NCBI GenBank assembly: GCA_016712885.1
Contig: JADJQF010000031.1
Location: 1-13,993, forward strand
Source of the DNA: Candidatus Flexicrinis proximus
GTDB lineage: Bacteria > Chloroflexota > Anaerolineae > Aggregatilineales > Phototrophicaceae
Direction of reading: 5' to 3'
Length of the DNA stretch: 13,993 bases
Position numbers and translations under genes: made by a program. Of the stretch, positions 1 to 8,110 are shown in pieces. The notes beneath the pieces were generated by a model, which worked only from the letters and a program-made list of their open reading frames with translations, searched no databases and was not told the DNA's origin. How positions within the stretch are numbered: position 1 is the stretch's first letter; each line of letters opens with the position of its first letter.

Positions 1-2001
1 GCGGCAGCGTAGGCTTCTACGGCGACCGCTTTGCTCTGATCTGCGAGCTGCATATCACCCTCGAAAATGGCGACGAGCTGATCGTCGTCACCGACCCCTC
101 CTGGCAAGCGCAGCCTCCCGGTCATCACGAGCGACATCTTCGACGGTGAAACCTGCGACGCGCGCATCACCAGGGCCGTGTCGCCGGAAACAGCCTCCGG
201 CGTGCGGCGCATCGAGATCGACTCGCGCCGCCTGGAGGCCAGGAGATCGCTGCCGGCCTTTATCCAGGAAGAACTCCGCCCCGTGGCGCTCATCCACACG
301 CCCGCAGGCGAGACCGTCCTCGACATGGGACAGAACATGACCGGCTGGATGCGTTTCAGGACCAGCGCGCCGGCCGGAACCCGCATCCACCTCCAGTTCG
401 GCGAGGTGCTGCAAGGGGGCAACTTCTTCCGCGATAACCTGCGCACGGCCAAGGCTGAATATATCTATATCGCCGGCGGCACCGATGCGCTTGTCGAACC
501 GTATTTCTCCTTCTATGGGTTCAGGTATGTCAAGGTCTCAGGCTGGGTGGGTGACTCTCAGCCTCGACGACTTCACCGGCTGCGTCGTCTATTCGCAGAT
601 GGACATTACTGGCGAGATCGAGACCTCCAACGCGAAGGTCAACCAGCTCTTCAGGAATGCCATGTGGAGCCAGAAGGAATTTCCTCGACATCCCGACCGA
701 TTGCCCGCAGCGCGATGAACGCCTGGGGTGGACCGGCGACATCCAGGTTTTCTCCGGGACGGCCTGCTTCAATATGGATTCTGCGGCATTCCTGTCCAAG
801 TTCGCCTATGACCTGGCAAAGGAACAGTCCAAGACCGGCGGCATGGTGCCGCACATCGTCCTGATGTCCAATCTGTTCAAAGGCGGTTCCGCCGCCTGGG
901 GCGATGTGGCGACCATCCTCCCCTGGAACCTGTACGAGTTCTACGGGGATGTCGATATCCTCGATCAGCAGTTTGAGAGTATGCGCGCCTGGGTCGATTA
1001 CATCCGGGCCATTGACGACTCCACTGGCGGCCGGCGCTTGTGGACCGAAGGCGTCCACTTCGGCGACTGGCTGGCGCTGGACGCCTCCGACCCCGTTTCG
1101 CGCAAGGGCGGAACGCCTCACGAATTCATCGCCTCGGCCTTCTACTGCTACTCGGCAGGGCTGGTGGCCCGTGCCGCGGCCGTGCTGGGCAGGACAGAAC
1201 AGGCTGAGACCTACGCGCGCCTCTCCGCCGATGTCAAAGCGGCGATCCAGACCGAGTTTTCACCGCGACCGGACGCTGGGCCGCCCCCACCCAGACCGGC
1301 TATGTCCTGGCGCTGTACATGGATCTGGTGCCGGAGATCTTCCGCGAGCGGGTGACGCACGACTTCATCGCAAGGCTCAGGGAAGACAATAGCCACCTGC
1401 GCACCGGCTTTGTCGGCACCCCCTATCTCTGCCGCGTGCTGTCGAATATCGGCGCCAACGACCTCGCCTACCGGCTGCTGCTCAACGAGGATTACCCCTC
1501 GTGGTTGTATGCCATCAACCTGGGCGCCACCACCATTTGGGAGCGCTGGAACTCGCTCAGCCCGGATGGATCGATCAGTTCGACCGGCATGAATTCGCTC
1601 AACCACTATGCCTACGGCTCGATCGCCGAATGGATGTACCGCGACATGTGCGGGCTGTCCCCTCGTCAGGCAGCGATGCCGTGACCGGCTTCCGTACCGC
1701 CAGGATCGCACCCAAGCCCGACCGGTCGCTCCAATGGGCCAGGGCGCGCTACCACTCGGCCGCCGGATTGTTCGAGAGCGGCTGGCGCATCGACCAAGCA
1801 GGCCAGCTTACCATCGACCTCACGATCCCGTTCAACACGTCGGCCAGGATCGTGCTGCCAGATGCGCAAATGGGGGAGGTTTCCATCAATGGCCTCCCGC
1901 TGCATCACGCCGACCAGATCGGCGATCACGTGGAATTGACTCTGGGTGCGGGCAGCTTCACAATTGCCTATCCCATGCGCGAAACGGCTGTTCCGGCGTA
2001 G
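1..2001 (+). CDS. Alpha-L-rhamnosidase (GH78), 5' partial, frame broken five times
   Basis: Family GH78 enzymes remove terminal alpha-L-rhamnose from plant glycosides and polysaccharides by an inverting mechanism. The visible ~667 residues run from the N-terminal beta-domains (GFYGDRFALI near base 12) to the C-terminal beta-sandwich (ending TIAYPMRETAVPA). The (alpha/alpha)6 catalytic domain is clear: NFLDIPTDCPQRDERLGWTGD near 678-740 carries the conserved acids including the general-acid Glu, GDWLALD follows near 1063, and TTIWERWNS near 1530 carries the presumed base Glu. The frame changes near 115-121, 549, 677, 1258 and 1665, each explained by a one-base indel, and homology continues unbroken across each. 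Family members are usually 850-1000 residues, so roughly the first third lies outside the window. The gene is convergent with the next one. GH78 identity is certain; whether it is a real pseudogene or a sequencing artefact is open, and I favour the artefact. Confidence 0.93.
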
Positions 2002-2092
2002 GTCCGTGTGAGCCAGTCGGCGGATCGTGTCTCCGCTGCGCTTTTGAGCAGCTCGCTTGCCCCTGACATCCTGCCCGTCCGTCGGATCGGAG

Positions 2093-3419
2093 CTAGATCA
2101 TTCTGGATTGTCGGGAGGGTAGAGAATCGACCGTAAAGATCACAAACAGCCAAATTGCTAATCGCCATTGCAGAGCAATGTTTAATGAATGACGTTCTAA
2201 CTCCATTGCATCCCCATGCCATACCAGAAATGACAGGGGATAAGCGAGTAGGAGAAGAACAATCGGCACGAGATGCGTTCTCTTCAGCTTTTTCGTTACT
2301 AATGCCGCTAGTACGATCACCCCTCCCAATAGGCAGAATATTTCGAACCAGAGCCTGCGAGGATAAAAAACATCGCTGATGAATGACTGCCACGCAGGGA
2401 TTTCACTCAGCGGAGAATAGTGCCGTAAATTTCGATCAATCTGGTAAATTGCATGAATTTGTTCCAGCGGTGCACGCAGGCTTTCGATGGGGGTGCGCTA
2501 GGAGATAGCGCATATAAGTGCTCTTACCCTTGGTGGGTGTCCATTCGCGAAGTGCACGCAGCCCACGCCCCTGTTGATACAGGAAGTAATCGCCAAATTG
2601 TCCAGCTCCGGCACGGATTTGATTATGGTCGGGCATTCCCTGTGCGATGAAATAACTGGTTGCTGCTTCTTGCTTGAGAATACGCTGCCCTAGAACGTTA
2701 TAAAAGGGCAGTATCCAGCGCTGTCCTTCATCTGCTGAGAAGTTTTGTAAACCAAACAGCAGCAAACATCCAGCCATAAGTGTGATTAGGAATAGCTTCA
2801 GCGTTTTCCAATTGAGAAGGACTCCGATCAATAAGAATCCGGCAACCCCCAGCATGAAATACATATTGGTGTCTCGTGTTATCGCCCAAAATCCCGTGAT
2901 GCCCAGCACCAAACCGGCCACTGCGAGTTGTTTTATCACTGTGAGTCGCATGATTTGAGGAAGCCGGTTAATCACTTGCAGCCAAACAGCAATTGTGATC
3001 ACAAACAGCGAGATGCTGAAACTTTCGGAAAGGATCATGCTGTTCCAAAAGTGGAGATCATCTGCGAGGCTGAACCCCAATACAACTGCAAATGCGATCA
3101 CGCGAAGCCATCGAAGTTTCACGACTGATATGACAGATGCTGCTAGAACAAGCCATGCAATGAGTGAGAATATTTGTTGGAATTGTGCGATACGGTTGAA
3201 ATCATTACCGGCGACTTTGAATAATAATGGGATGATAGGAGGTCGTTCCGCTGTCCAGAAATCGAGGCTCAGTAGATGAAGCTGCGCTGTGCGGATATAT
3301 GAGCCTGTATCGGGGAAGTTTTGTACAGGGGTCATCACGAATAGGTTGAAACTCAAAGCAATGAAAATGATCGCTGTGATGACTTTAATAGCGAGAAATG
3401 GGGGTATTGAGAATCTCAT
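2093..3419 (-). CDS. Polytopic membrane protein, possible GT-C-type glycosyltransferase
   Basis: This is a membrane protein of about 441 residues once one frameshift is repaired. The reading frame ends early at 2436, but an extra base in the G run near 2489-2493 explains it: the shifted frame continues AHPIESLRAPLEQIHAIYQ and runs into a second hydrophobic block ending at 2093. About nine or ten membrane segments are visible, for example residues 8-30, 84-103, 130-152, 163-181, 187-204 and 210-226, plus three near the C-terminus. A DTGSY motif (residues 37-41) follows the first helix, then RPP (59-61), LSES (130-133) and RDTNMY (182-187). This pattern resembles lipid-linked-sugar (GT-C/GT39-like) transferases, but I see no diagnostic catalytic signature. 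Its base composition is clearly more AT-rich than its neighbours, which suggests acquisition by transfer. Start and end are well supported; function is tentative. Confidence 0.72.
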
Positions 3420-3483
3420 ATTTTGTTTAAGGCGTTGATAAATTGAATCTCATCGTCAGATTTTATAGAGGGGATGTTGGTTG

Positions 3484-3492
3484 ATTATAACA
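3484..3492 (-). promoter_or_regulatory. Extended -10 promoter for the membrane protein gene
   Basis: Read on the minus strand, TGTTATAAT is a perfect -10 hexamer with the TG extension. The predicted start of transcription is near 3477, leaving a leader of about 58 bases before the ATG at 3419. No good -35 is visible at 16-18 bp, which is normal for extended -10 promoters. No clear Shine-Dalgarno sequence precedes the ATG. Confidence 0.5.
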
Positions 3493-3533
3493 GCAATTAT
3501 CATCAAAACCCTTCCCGATTACTATTTGTATAG

Positions 3534-3649
3534 TTAGCCTTCTTTGGCAACAGGATTGACGAACAGATTGAGGGTGTCGATGGGGCGATCCCGGTTGCGG
3601 TAGCCCTGATGCGGCCGTTCGGTGTTGTAGAATTGCAGCCACCGGCGCG
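3534..3649 (-). pseudogene. C-terminal remnant of an IS481/IS3-type DDE transposase
   Basis: On the minus strand the ~38 codons before the TAA at 3534-3536 read SRRWLQFYNTERPHQGYR and continue NRDRPIDTLNLFVNP. The phrase FYNTERPHQGYR-x-R-x-P is the hallmark of the C-terminal end of integrase-core (rve) transposases of the IS481 and IS3 families. A stop codon (TAA) lies immediately upstream in this frame and no catalytic DDE region precedes it, so only the tail survives. It sits next to the AT-rich membrane protein gene, which supports past mobility at this spot. Terminal inverted repeats were not identified. The assignment to IS481 rather than IS3 is uncertain. Confidence 0.75.
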
Positions 3650-3761
3650 ATTAACACCCGCTATATTCACGCCCCGACCGGCATCCACGCCCAGCCGAAC
3701 GCGCACGGCGATTGGCGCTGCCAAGGCATCCAAACGCGTGGATTTCTCCCTCAGAATCCTC

Positions 3762-3799
3762 CGAACAAATGTTCGAACAAATGTTCGAACATTTGTTCG
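3762..3799. promoter_or_regulatory. Three overlapping LexA (SOS) box-like palindromes
   Basis: Three 14-bp palindromes overlap by two bases at an exact 12-bp period: CGAACAAATGTTCG at 3762-3775, the same at 3774-3787, and CGAACATTTGTTCG at 3786-3799. All match the Gram-positive LexA/DinR consensus CGAAC-N4-GTTCG. That consensus is also the one used by the Chloroflexota member Dehalococcoides. No SOS gene adjoins it: the minus side leads into the transposase scar within about 110 bp, and the plus side reaches the next gene only after 350 bp. The array may therefore be an orphaned control region, or it may drive a short unrecognised transcript. Confidence 0.6.
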
Positions 3800-3850
3800 G
3801 CATCTGGCCAGTGTTCCGTGATACGCTCTTTTCATCGTCAATGCAGCCCC

Positions 3851-3907
3851 AACCGGCGCGGACCTCTCCCGCGACAGGCTAGGCCGCGGCATACCTCGGC
3901 GCCGGTT
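3851..3907. repeat. Inverted repeat with 9-bp arms
   Basis: AACCGGCGC at 3851-3859 is matched by its exact reverse complement GCGCCGGTT at 3899-3907, with a 39-base loop that contains shorter complementary GC-rich pieces. On the plus strand it is followed by TTC, making a short T stretch (GGTTTTC). It could be a structured transcript or a weak terminator for something starting near the LexA-type boxes. No function can be assigned. Confidence 0.35.
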
Positions 3908-4080
3908 TTCGGCCGCCATTAAACGCAAAAAAATGCGCCGTCATTATCCGGAGTAATCCATACGCCGTCTTAAAATCCCCTATCCATCGTCAAGCCCTAT
4001 CCATGTCCGAATAAGCGTCCCAGCGCAGTCGTACTCACGATACCCGCTGTCCGCTCTTCCTGGTTGCTGGCTGCCGGTCG

Positions 4081-4110
4081 CCGACAGCTGGCCACCAAAC
4101 CCGGTATAAT
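4081..4110 (+). promoter_or_regulatory. Sigma70-like promoter of the beta-helix protein gene
   Basis: A perfect -10 hexamer TATAAT lies at 4105-4110, with CCGACA (4 of 6 matches to TTGACA) at 4081-4086, an 18-bp spacer. Transcription would start near 4117, about 35 bases before the ATG at 4152. A Shine-Dalgarno-like AGGGA at 4142-4146 precedes that ATG by five bases. Confidence 0.55.
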
Positions 4111-4151
4111 GCCGCGGGGTATTCGCGATTGACTAGTGAATAGGGAATGCG

Positions 4152-6318
4152 ATGGCGGTTGGACTGGAAAAATCAGGTCGCTGGGTGTTATGGGTGCCGC
4201 TGGTTGCAGTGGTGCTGGTCTTAGGAGTCCTGGCGGGTACACACCCGGCATCGGCGGATACTGCATATACGGTAAACACCGCCGCGGACGCGGTGGACGC
4301 CACTATCGGGGACGGCCTGTGCCTCACGGCGGCCGGTAAGTGCAGCCTGCGCGCCGCGATTCAGGAGGCGAATGCCAATCCGGACCTTACCGTGATTACG
4401 CTCAAGGAGAAGACGCACAAAATCACGATCCTCGGCACCGATGAGGACGCAGGCGCGACCGGCGATTTCGATCTCAGCTCCCCGATCACCATTCAGGGCG
4501 TCACCGCCGCAACCTCCATCGTCGACGCCAATTTCATCGACCGCGCCTTTGATCTCCACGCTGACGCGGCGCTGACCCTCATGAATGCCACGGTTCGCAA
4601 CGGATTTACGGCCGGACAGGGCGGCGCGATCGCGGCGAGTCGCGGGGACGTCGGTCACGGCCACCAATGTGGTTTTTCAGGGCAACAATTCTCAGGGGGC
4701 GGGCGGCGCGGCCAGCGCGGTCAATGGTGGGACACTGGTGATTCAGCGCAGCACGTTCGTCGATAACCTTGCCCCGCAGGGCGGCGCGCTCTATTTCTAC
4801 GATTCGGGGGATAGCGCCATCTTCGACAGCCTGTTCGACGACAACAGCGCGGAATATGGCGGCGCGATCACGACCTATCTCTCGACCCTCGTGATCGAGG
4901 ACACCCGTTTTGAGGACAACTGGCCGGAGTGCTACACCCTGCTGGGCTGTGATCCGCTCCTGATGGAAGGCGGCGCGATTTACGCCGGGACCTTTGATCC
5001 CGGATTTGGCGGCACTATCACGCTCAACCGTGTCGGTTTCCATCGTAACGCCTCTACCGGCTGGGCGGGCGGGTTCTCGCTCTATAACGCCGTGCTCAAC
5101 ATCGACGCCTCGAGCTTCGACTCCAATACCGCTGTGCAGGGGGCCGGTGCGGGCTACACCTTCGGCACCGACGGCAGTATCACCAGCAGCGCCTTCACCA
5201 ACAACTCGGCAACCGGCGCGAATGCTGTGGGCGGGGCTGTCTATTTCCAGGACAGCGCGTTTACCGTGTCCGTATCCACCTTCTCCGGAAATTCGGCGTT
5301 CTCCGGGGGTGGGGTCTATGTGTCTGGTGATGCGCCGCCCAGCGCGCGCGTGAATGACACCTCGTTTCAGCATGTCACCATCGCCAATAACACCGCCAAC
5401 GATGGCGGCGGGCTGTGGTTGGTCACGGGCGGCGGCGGCCTGACCCTGACCGCTTCGATTATCGATGGCAATACGGCCTCCAGTCTGGGGCCGGACTGCG
5501 GCGGCGCGACCATCACCATCAGTTGGACGCTCATTTCCAACGATACCGATTGTAACCTGACCGGGACCAACAATATCCTCGACCAATCGGCCGGTCTAGC
5601 CGCGCTCAGCTATGGCATCAACGGCACGACGCTCGGCCATGTGCCGATGATGGCCAGCCCGGTGCTGGTGGCCGAAACCGCCTGTACCATCTTGTTTGAC
5701 CAGCACGATAACTTGATGCCTCTCGGTGCCCCCTGTACGCTGGGTGCGGTCAGCGGCCTCGATCGCAACCTGCTCACTAACGGCAGTTTCGAGTCGGGCA
5801 TTTCGGGCTGGACGGTTGTTTCGCCGGATGGCAAAGACAAGACCGTCAGCACCACGCCCTATGCAGGCACCCGCGCCTTCGTGTTCAAAGGCGTCCCCGG
5901 CAAGACCTCCGCGATCCGCCAGGTCGTCAACGGTGCCGTTCTCACCGCCATTCAATCCGGTGACACGCTGTGCGCCAGCGCGATGGTCTATACCAAGAGC
6001 CCGGTCGGGCGATCCCTGTCGGTTAGGATCACCGTCAAATACTCTGACGGCACTAAAGACAAGTCTTCGCAGCCCGTGGCACTGATCGGGGGCGACTACA
6101 CGCTGGCCTGTTCGGGCACGGTCACCGTGGACCTGACCGGCGGGCGCACCATCAACAAGGTCGAGGCGAAAGTCACCAGCACGTCGACCGCCGGCAAGGC
6201 CTTCGTCGATAACGTCAGCGCGACCTTGTACGTCGGGTCGGGACGCGCTCCGGAGGCCACCCGCGCCGGAGCAGCGCCCTTGCCCCTCCCCGCGATACCG
6301 GAAGGCTTCCGCCGCTAA
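4152..6318 (+). CDS. Secreted CSLREA/beta-helix (polymorphic outer-membrane-type) protein with C-terminal carbohydrate-binding-like domain
   Basis: This is a surface or secreted protein of about 721 residues. Residues 1-35 form a signal peptide ending in ASA. CSLRAAIQEAN (residues 64-74) is the CSLREA motif that opens many parallel beta-helix proteins of Chloroflexota. It is followed by many imperfect repeats of the GGAIY / F-x-N-N-S type (for example GGALYFYDSGDS, NSAEYGGAI, NSATGANAVGGAVYF) typical of right-handed beta-helix and polymorphic outer-membrane proteins. From about base 5760 a second domain begins, NLLTNGSFESGISGWTV, resembling CBM4/9-like modules that bind sugar polymers. One frameshift near 4644-4647 (extra G) separates the signal and CSLREA part from the rest. 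No lyase catalytic residues or cell-wall anchor are evident. It lies downstream of a rhamnosidase gene, so a role in adhesion or polysaccharide binding is plausible but inferred. Confidence 0.85.
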
Positions 6319-6331
6319 GGGGGTTAGAGTA

Positions 6332-6382
6332 TTCCTGTTCGGGTAAGGCGCCGACGCCAGCCAACCCTTGCCCGGACAGGAA
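6332..6382 (+). terminator. Strong 17-bp hairpin just after the beta-helix gene
   Basis: The arms 6332-6348 (TTCCTGTTCGGGTAAGG) and 6366-6382 (CCTTGCCCGGACAGGAA) pair over all 17 positions as RNA, with two G-U pairs that fall on the plus transcript, and a 17-base loop. It begins 14 bases after the stop codon. There is no U-tract, so it is not a classical intrinsic terminator. It could be a 3' stabiliser, a Rho-type end, or a site processed by RNase III. That the two mismatched positions are U-G rather than mispairs suggests the plus-strand RNA is the selected form. Confidence 0.55.
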
Positions 6383-6448
6383 CCCGCGCTTGCCCTCACC
6401 GCGCGATCGCGCTTTCTGCGGTAAATAACGATTGAAGGAGAGCACCAA

Positions 6449-6766
6449 ATGACACACCTGCGAATGGACAGCACCAACGGCGAAGTCCGCGTTCAGCTGG
6501 AGATCGAGTCAGATGGGGCGGTCGAAACGGATTTCAACTCACACCTGTTCAAGGACGCGTTGGTAAGCCTCATCGAAGAGGCCCCGGTCGATTTTTGGAT
6601 CAAGGATCAAGGCGAATTGAAACCCGAGGAATTCTGGGCGTCCATCCTCGGCGCGGTCGCCCGCAGCTATCGGGCCGCCCAGGACACACCGTTTGACGAA
6701 GAGGTCACCAACGCGGCCGTCCTGCGCAAAATCGTCGGTTTGCTTGAAAGCCAGGACTATCTCTAG
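6449..6766 (+). CDS. Small acidic protein of unknown function
   Basis: I do not recognise this 105-residue protein. It begins at an ATG with a good Shine-Dalgarno site (GAAGGAGAG, about six bases upstream) and has no frame break. It is acidic (many Asp and Glu), lacks a signal peptide or membrane segment, and is predicted cytosolic. Its first 30 residues look like alternating beta strands (GEVRVQLEIESDG), and the rest is helical (HLFKDALVSLIEEA, EEFWASILGAVARSYRAA, NAAVLRKIVGLLESQ). No catalytic or metal motif is visible. It stands alone between the beta-helix gene and a minus-strand tRNA, so context gives little help. The coding call is fairly secure because of the ribosome site and composition. 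Confidence 0.75.
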   Translation: MTHLRMDSTNGEVRVQLEIESDGAVETDFNSHLFKDALVSLIEEAPVDFWIKDQGELKPEEFWASILGAVARSYRAAQDTPFDEEVTNAAVLRKIVGLLESQDYL

Positions 6767-6799
6767 TCATTCGCAGCAGTGGGTTGGGTGATGGGCAAC

Positions 6800-6821
6800 A
6801 AAAACCAGCCGTGTGGCTGGT
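6800..6821 (-). terminator. Intrinsic terminator after the tRNA gene
   Basis: On the minus strand ACCAGCC-ACAC-GGCTGGT is a perfect 7-bp stem with a four-base loop, followed directly by TTTTTGTTG. It lies 20 bases beyond the 3' end of the tRNA. The same hairpin lies 37 bases downstream of the plus-strand small-protein gene and may also end that transcript, though without a U-tract on that side. Confidence 0.8.
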
Positions 6822-6841
6822 AGTTGCACGAGACTTTTGTC

Positions 6842-6914
6842 TTTACCCCCCAGCGGGACTCGAACCCACGCTTCTGCCTCCAGGAGGGCGCTCTATCCAC
6901 TGAGCTATGGGGGC
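6842..6914 (-). tRNA. tRNA, probably Arg, with an abnormal anticodon arm
   Basis: Read on the minus strand from 6914, the parts are: acceptor GCCCCCA pairing with TGGGGGT (closing G-U pair) and discriminator A; D arm GCTC-AGTGGATA-GAGC; and T arm GTGGG-TTCGAGT-CCCGC. No CCA is encoded. The block CTCAGTGGATAGAGC is typical of bacterial tRNA-Arg. The anticodon arm is 15 bases (CCCTCCTGGAGGCAG) instead of 17 and does not form a normal five-pair stem. The 3' half GGCAG would need CTGCC, of which TG seems missing. The anticodon therefore cannot be read safely: CCT or CCG (both Arg) are the likeliest intended ones. Either bases were lost in sequencing or the gene is dead. Confidence 0.72.
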
Positions 6915-6988
6915 GTACATACCTCACATCGTAATCCAGATCGGCTGAACGCAATGCCCACCGCCCTGAGACGGGCACGTCGGAACCG

Positions 6989-7032
6989 GTATCAAACCCT
7001 TGCTCCGTGCTTTCTTTACCATTGGAGCAGGG
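6989..7032 (-). terminator. Weak hairpin terminator after the GNAT gene
   Basis: On the minus strand CCCTGCTCC (7032-7024) pairs with GGAGCAAGGG (7006-6997) with one bulged base, and is followed by TTTGAT. It starts 14 bases beyond the GNAT stop codon. The U-tract is short, so efficiency is doubtful. Confidence 0.45.
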
Positions 7033-7046
7033 ACTGGCGAACAGAG

Positions 7047-7989
7047 TTATTCCGCCCGCCGCTGCGCGACCCAATGTCCCGCACTCGGCACGTATCCCAG
7101 CATGCGGTTGATCGCCAGCATCGCGGCGTTCCGCTCGTCATTATTGGTGCTGATCGTCCGTGCGCCGTGCGCTCTCGCGTACTGGATCGTCAGCAGCTTC
7201 AGCGCAAGGGCGATACCCCGGCGGCGGTACGCGCTGTGTACGCCGGTCAGTCCGTTGAACATCGCCTCAGGCATCCCCGGCTCGTTGTACACGCCGGCCA
7301 GTCCGACGTACGTCTCCCCGTCCGCTGCGATGAACTGGCTCTCCGCGCGGTACCACCCGGCATTGATCACGATCCGCAGCCAGTTCTCGTAAATCGGGAA
7401 CCCGCCGGTCGATCCCGGCTCGTCCAGCACGGCTTGCCGGTTGAGGTCGTAGAGCCGGCGCAGCGCCGCTTCGGTCTTGCCGGTGTCCGCCAGCGTGAAG
7501 AAACGGATGCCGCCGGCTTCGGCGCGTGCCAGCGTATCCGCGAAGGCGGCCGCGTCAAACGTATCGAGGTCCAGTGTCGAGTCAAAGACGTGATGGCTGA
7601 CGGTAAATCCGCGCTTCTGCAAGGACAGCGACTCCCGGGCTGTCGTCGCGGATTTCGACCGGCATCACCGTACATCCGTGTTCTGTCGCGTATGCCAGTG
7701 CCGCCTCCAACAACAGCGACCCGATCCCCTGTCTACGGTGTGCTGGATCAACCACAAGTTCGAGGTTGAGCAGTCCGGCCGGCTGCGATGGATAGCGGAT
7801 CACCATCGCATACCCGTTCACCCGCCCGTCCGCGTCCTCGGTGACCCACCGCCGCCAGTGCTTTCCCGGCATTGTCCGTGCTTCATCTTCCAGCAGCCCG
7901 TCGACGCTGACCGGCTCCGTACTGACCAGCGAAAGCAGTTCCGCGATTCGCTCAAAGTCCTGTTCCGGCACAGCCTGTCTTAAGTTCAT
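7047..7989 (-). CDS. Tandem-GNAT acetyltransferase (mycothiol-synthase-like architecture)
   Basis: The protein has about 313 residues and two GCN5-related N-acetyltransferase domains, which transfer acetyl groups from acetyl-CoA to an amine. The N-terminal domain shows the acetyl-CoA loop HRRQGIG (residues 84-90) in VVDPAHRRQGIGSLLLEAAL. The C-terminal one shows YRRRGIA (about 254-260), followed by TISTNNDERNAAMLAINRMLGY, the usual last strand and helix. One extra base in the CCCGGG near 7637 splits the gene; the repaired frame reads DDSPESLSLQKRGFTVSHH across the join. The start at 7989 has GAGG five bases upstream. The double-GNAT layout resembles MshD, but mycothiol is an actinobacterial thiol and the substrate here is unknown. 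It is preceded by the cysteine synthase terminator, so it is transcribed separately or by read-through. Confidence 0.85.
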
Positions 7990-8030
7990 GACGCCTCGCT
8001 ATAGTTCACAAAGGTTCAGATAGTTTAGCG

Positions 8031-8062
8031 GAAACGAAAACGCGCGACCACACGGCCGCGCG
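8031..8062 (-). terminator. Intrinsic terminator of the cysteine synthase gene
   Basis: On the minus strand CGCGCGGCC-GTGT-GGTCGCGCG forms a 9-bp stem (one G-U pair) followed by TTTTCGTTTC. It begins about 50 bases after the cysteine synthase stop and about 40 bases before the GNAT start. Confidence 0.85.
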
Positions 8063-8110
8063 CTGCATCAATTCCACCGGTTCACTGGTGTCCGCGACCG
8101 GCCCTCGTCC

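Larger units (their letters stand above)
3420..4151. other. 732-base gap between divergent genes: IS scar, LexA-type boxes, stem-loop, promoter
   Basis: No intact gene is supported here. It holds the transposase tail, the triple GAAC-N4-GTTC array, a long-armed stem-loop and the promoter of the beta-helix gene, each listed separately. A direct repeat CCCTATCCAT occurs at 3978-3987 and 3995-4004, 17 bp apart. An open frame on the minus strand across 3503-3928 has no recognisable protein character and spans the transposase tail in the wrong frame, so I do not call it. Confidence 0.6.

Noticed and set aside
2002..2092. Terminator between the convergent rhamnosidase and membrane protein genes
   Set aside because: Only a 5-bp stem near 2020-2038 and no good T-tract; too weak to call.
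3762..3799. CRISPR array or microsatellite
   Set aside because: There are only three units at 12-bp period with no spacers, and every unit is a symmetrical GAAC-N4-GTTC operator.
3503..3928. Minus-strand open frame of 141 codons over the LexA-type boxes
   Set aside because: It reads the transposase tail in the wrong frame, and its composition is that of random GC-rich sequence; the repeated TNVR/TFVR residues come only from the palindrome array.
4606..5586. Long minus-strand open frame of 326 codons
   Set aside because: It is the mirror of the beta-helix gene, whose repeats and signal peptide are clear on the plus strand.
6401..6412. GCGCGATCGCGC palindrome as a HIP1-type repeat
   Set aside because: I saw a single copy only; HIP1 is an abundant cyanobacterial repeat, and nothing else here suggests cyanobacteria.
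5596..6477. Minus-strand open frame of 293 codons
   Set aside because: It is opposite the C-terminal domain of the beta-helix gene and has no recognisable protein character.
6813..7769. Plus-strand open frame of 318 codons over the tRNA and GNAT region
   Set aside because: It crosses a tRNA gene and lies opposite a well-recognised acetyltransferase.
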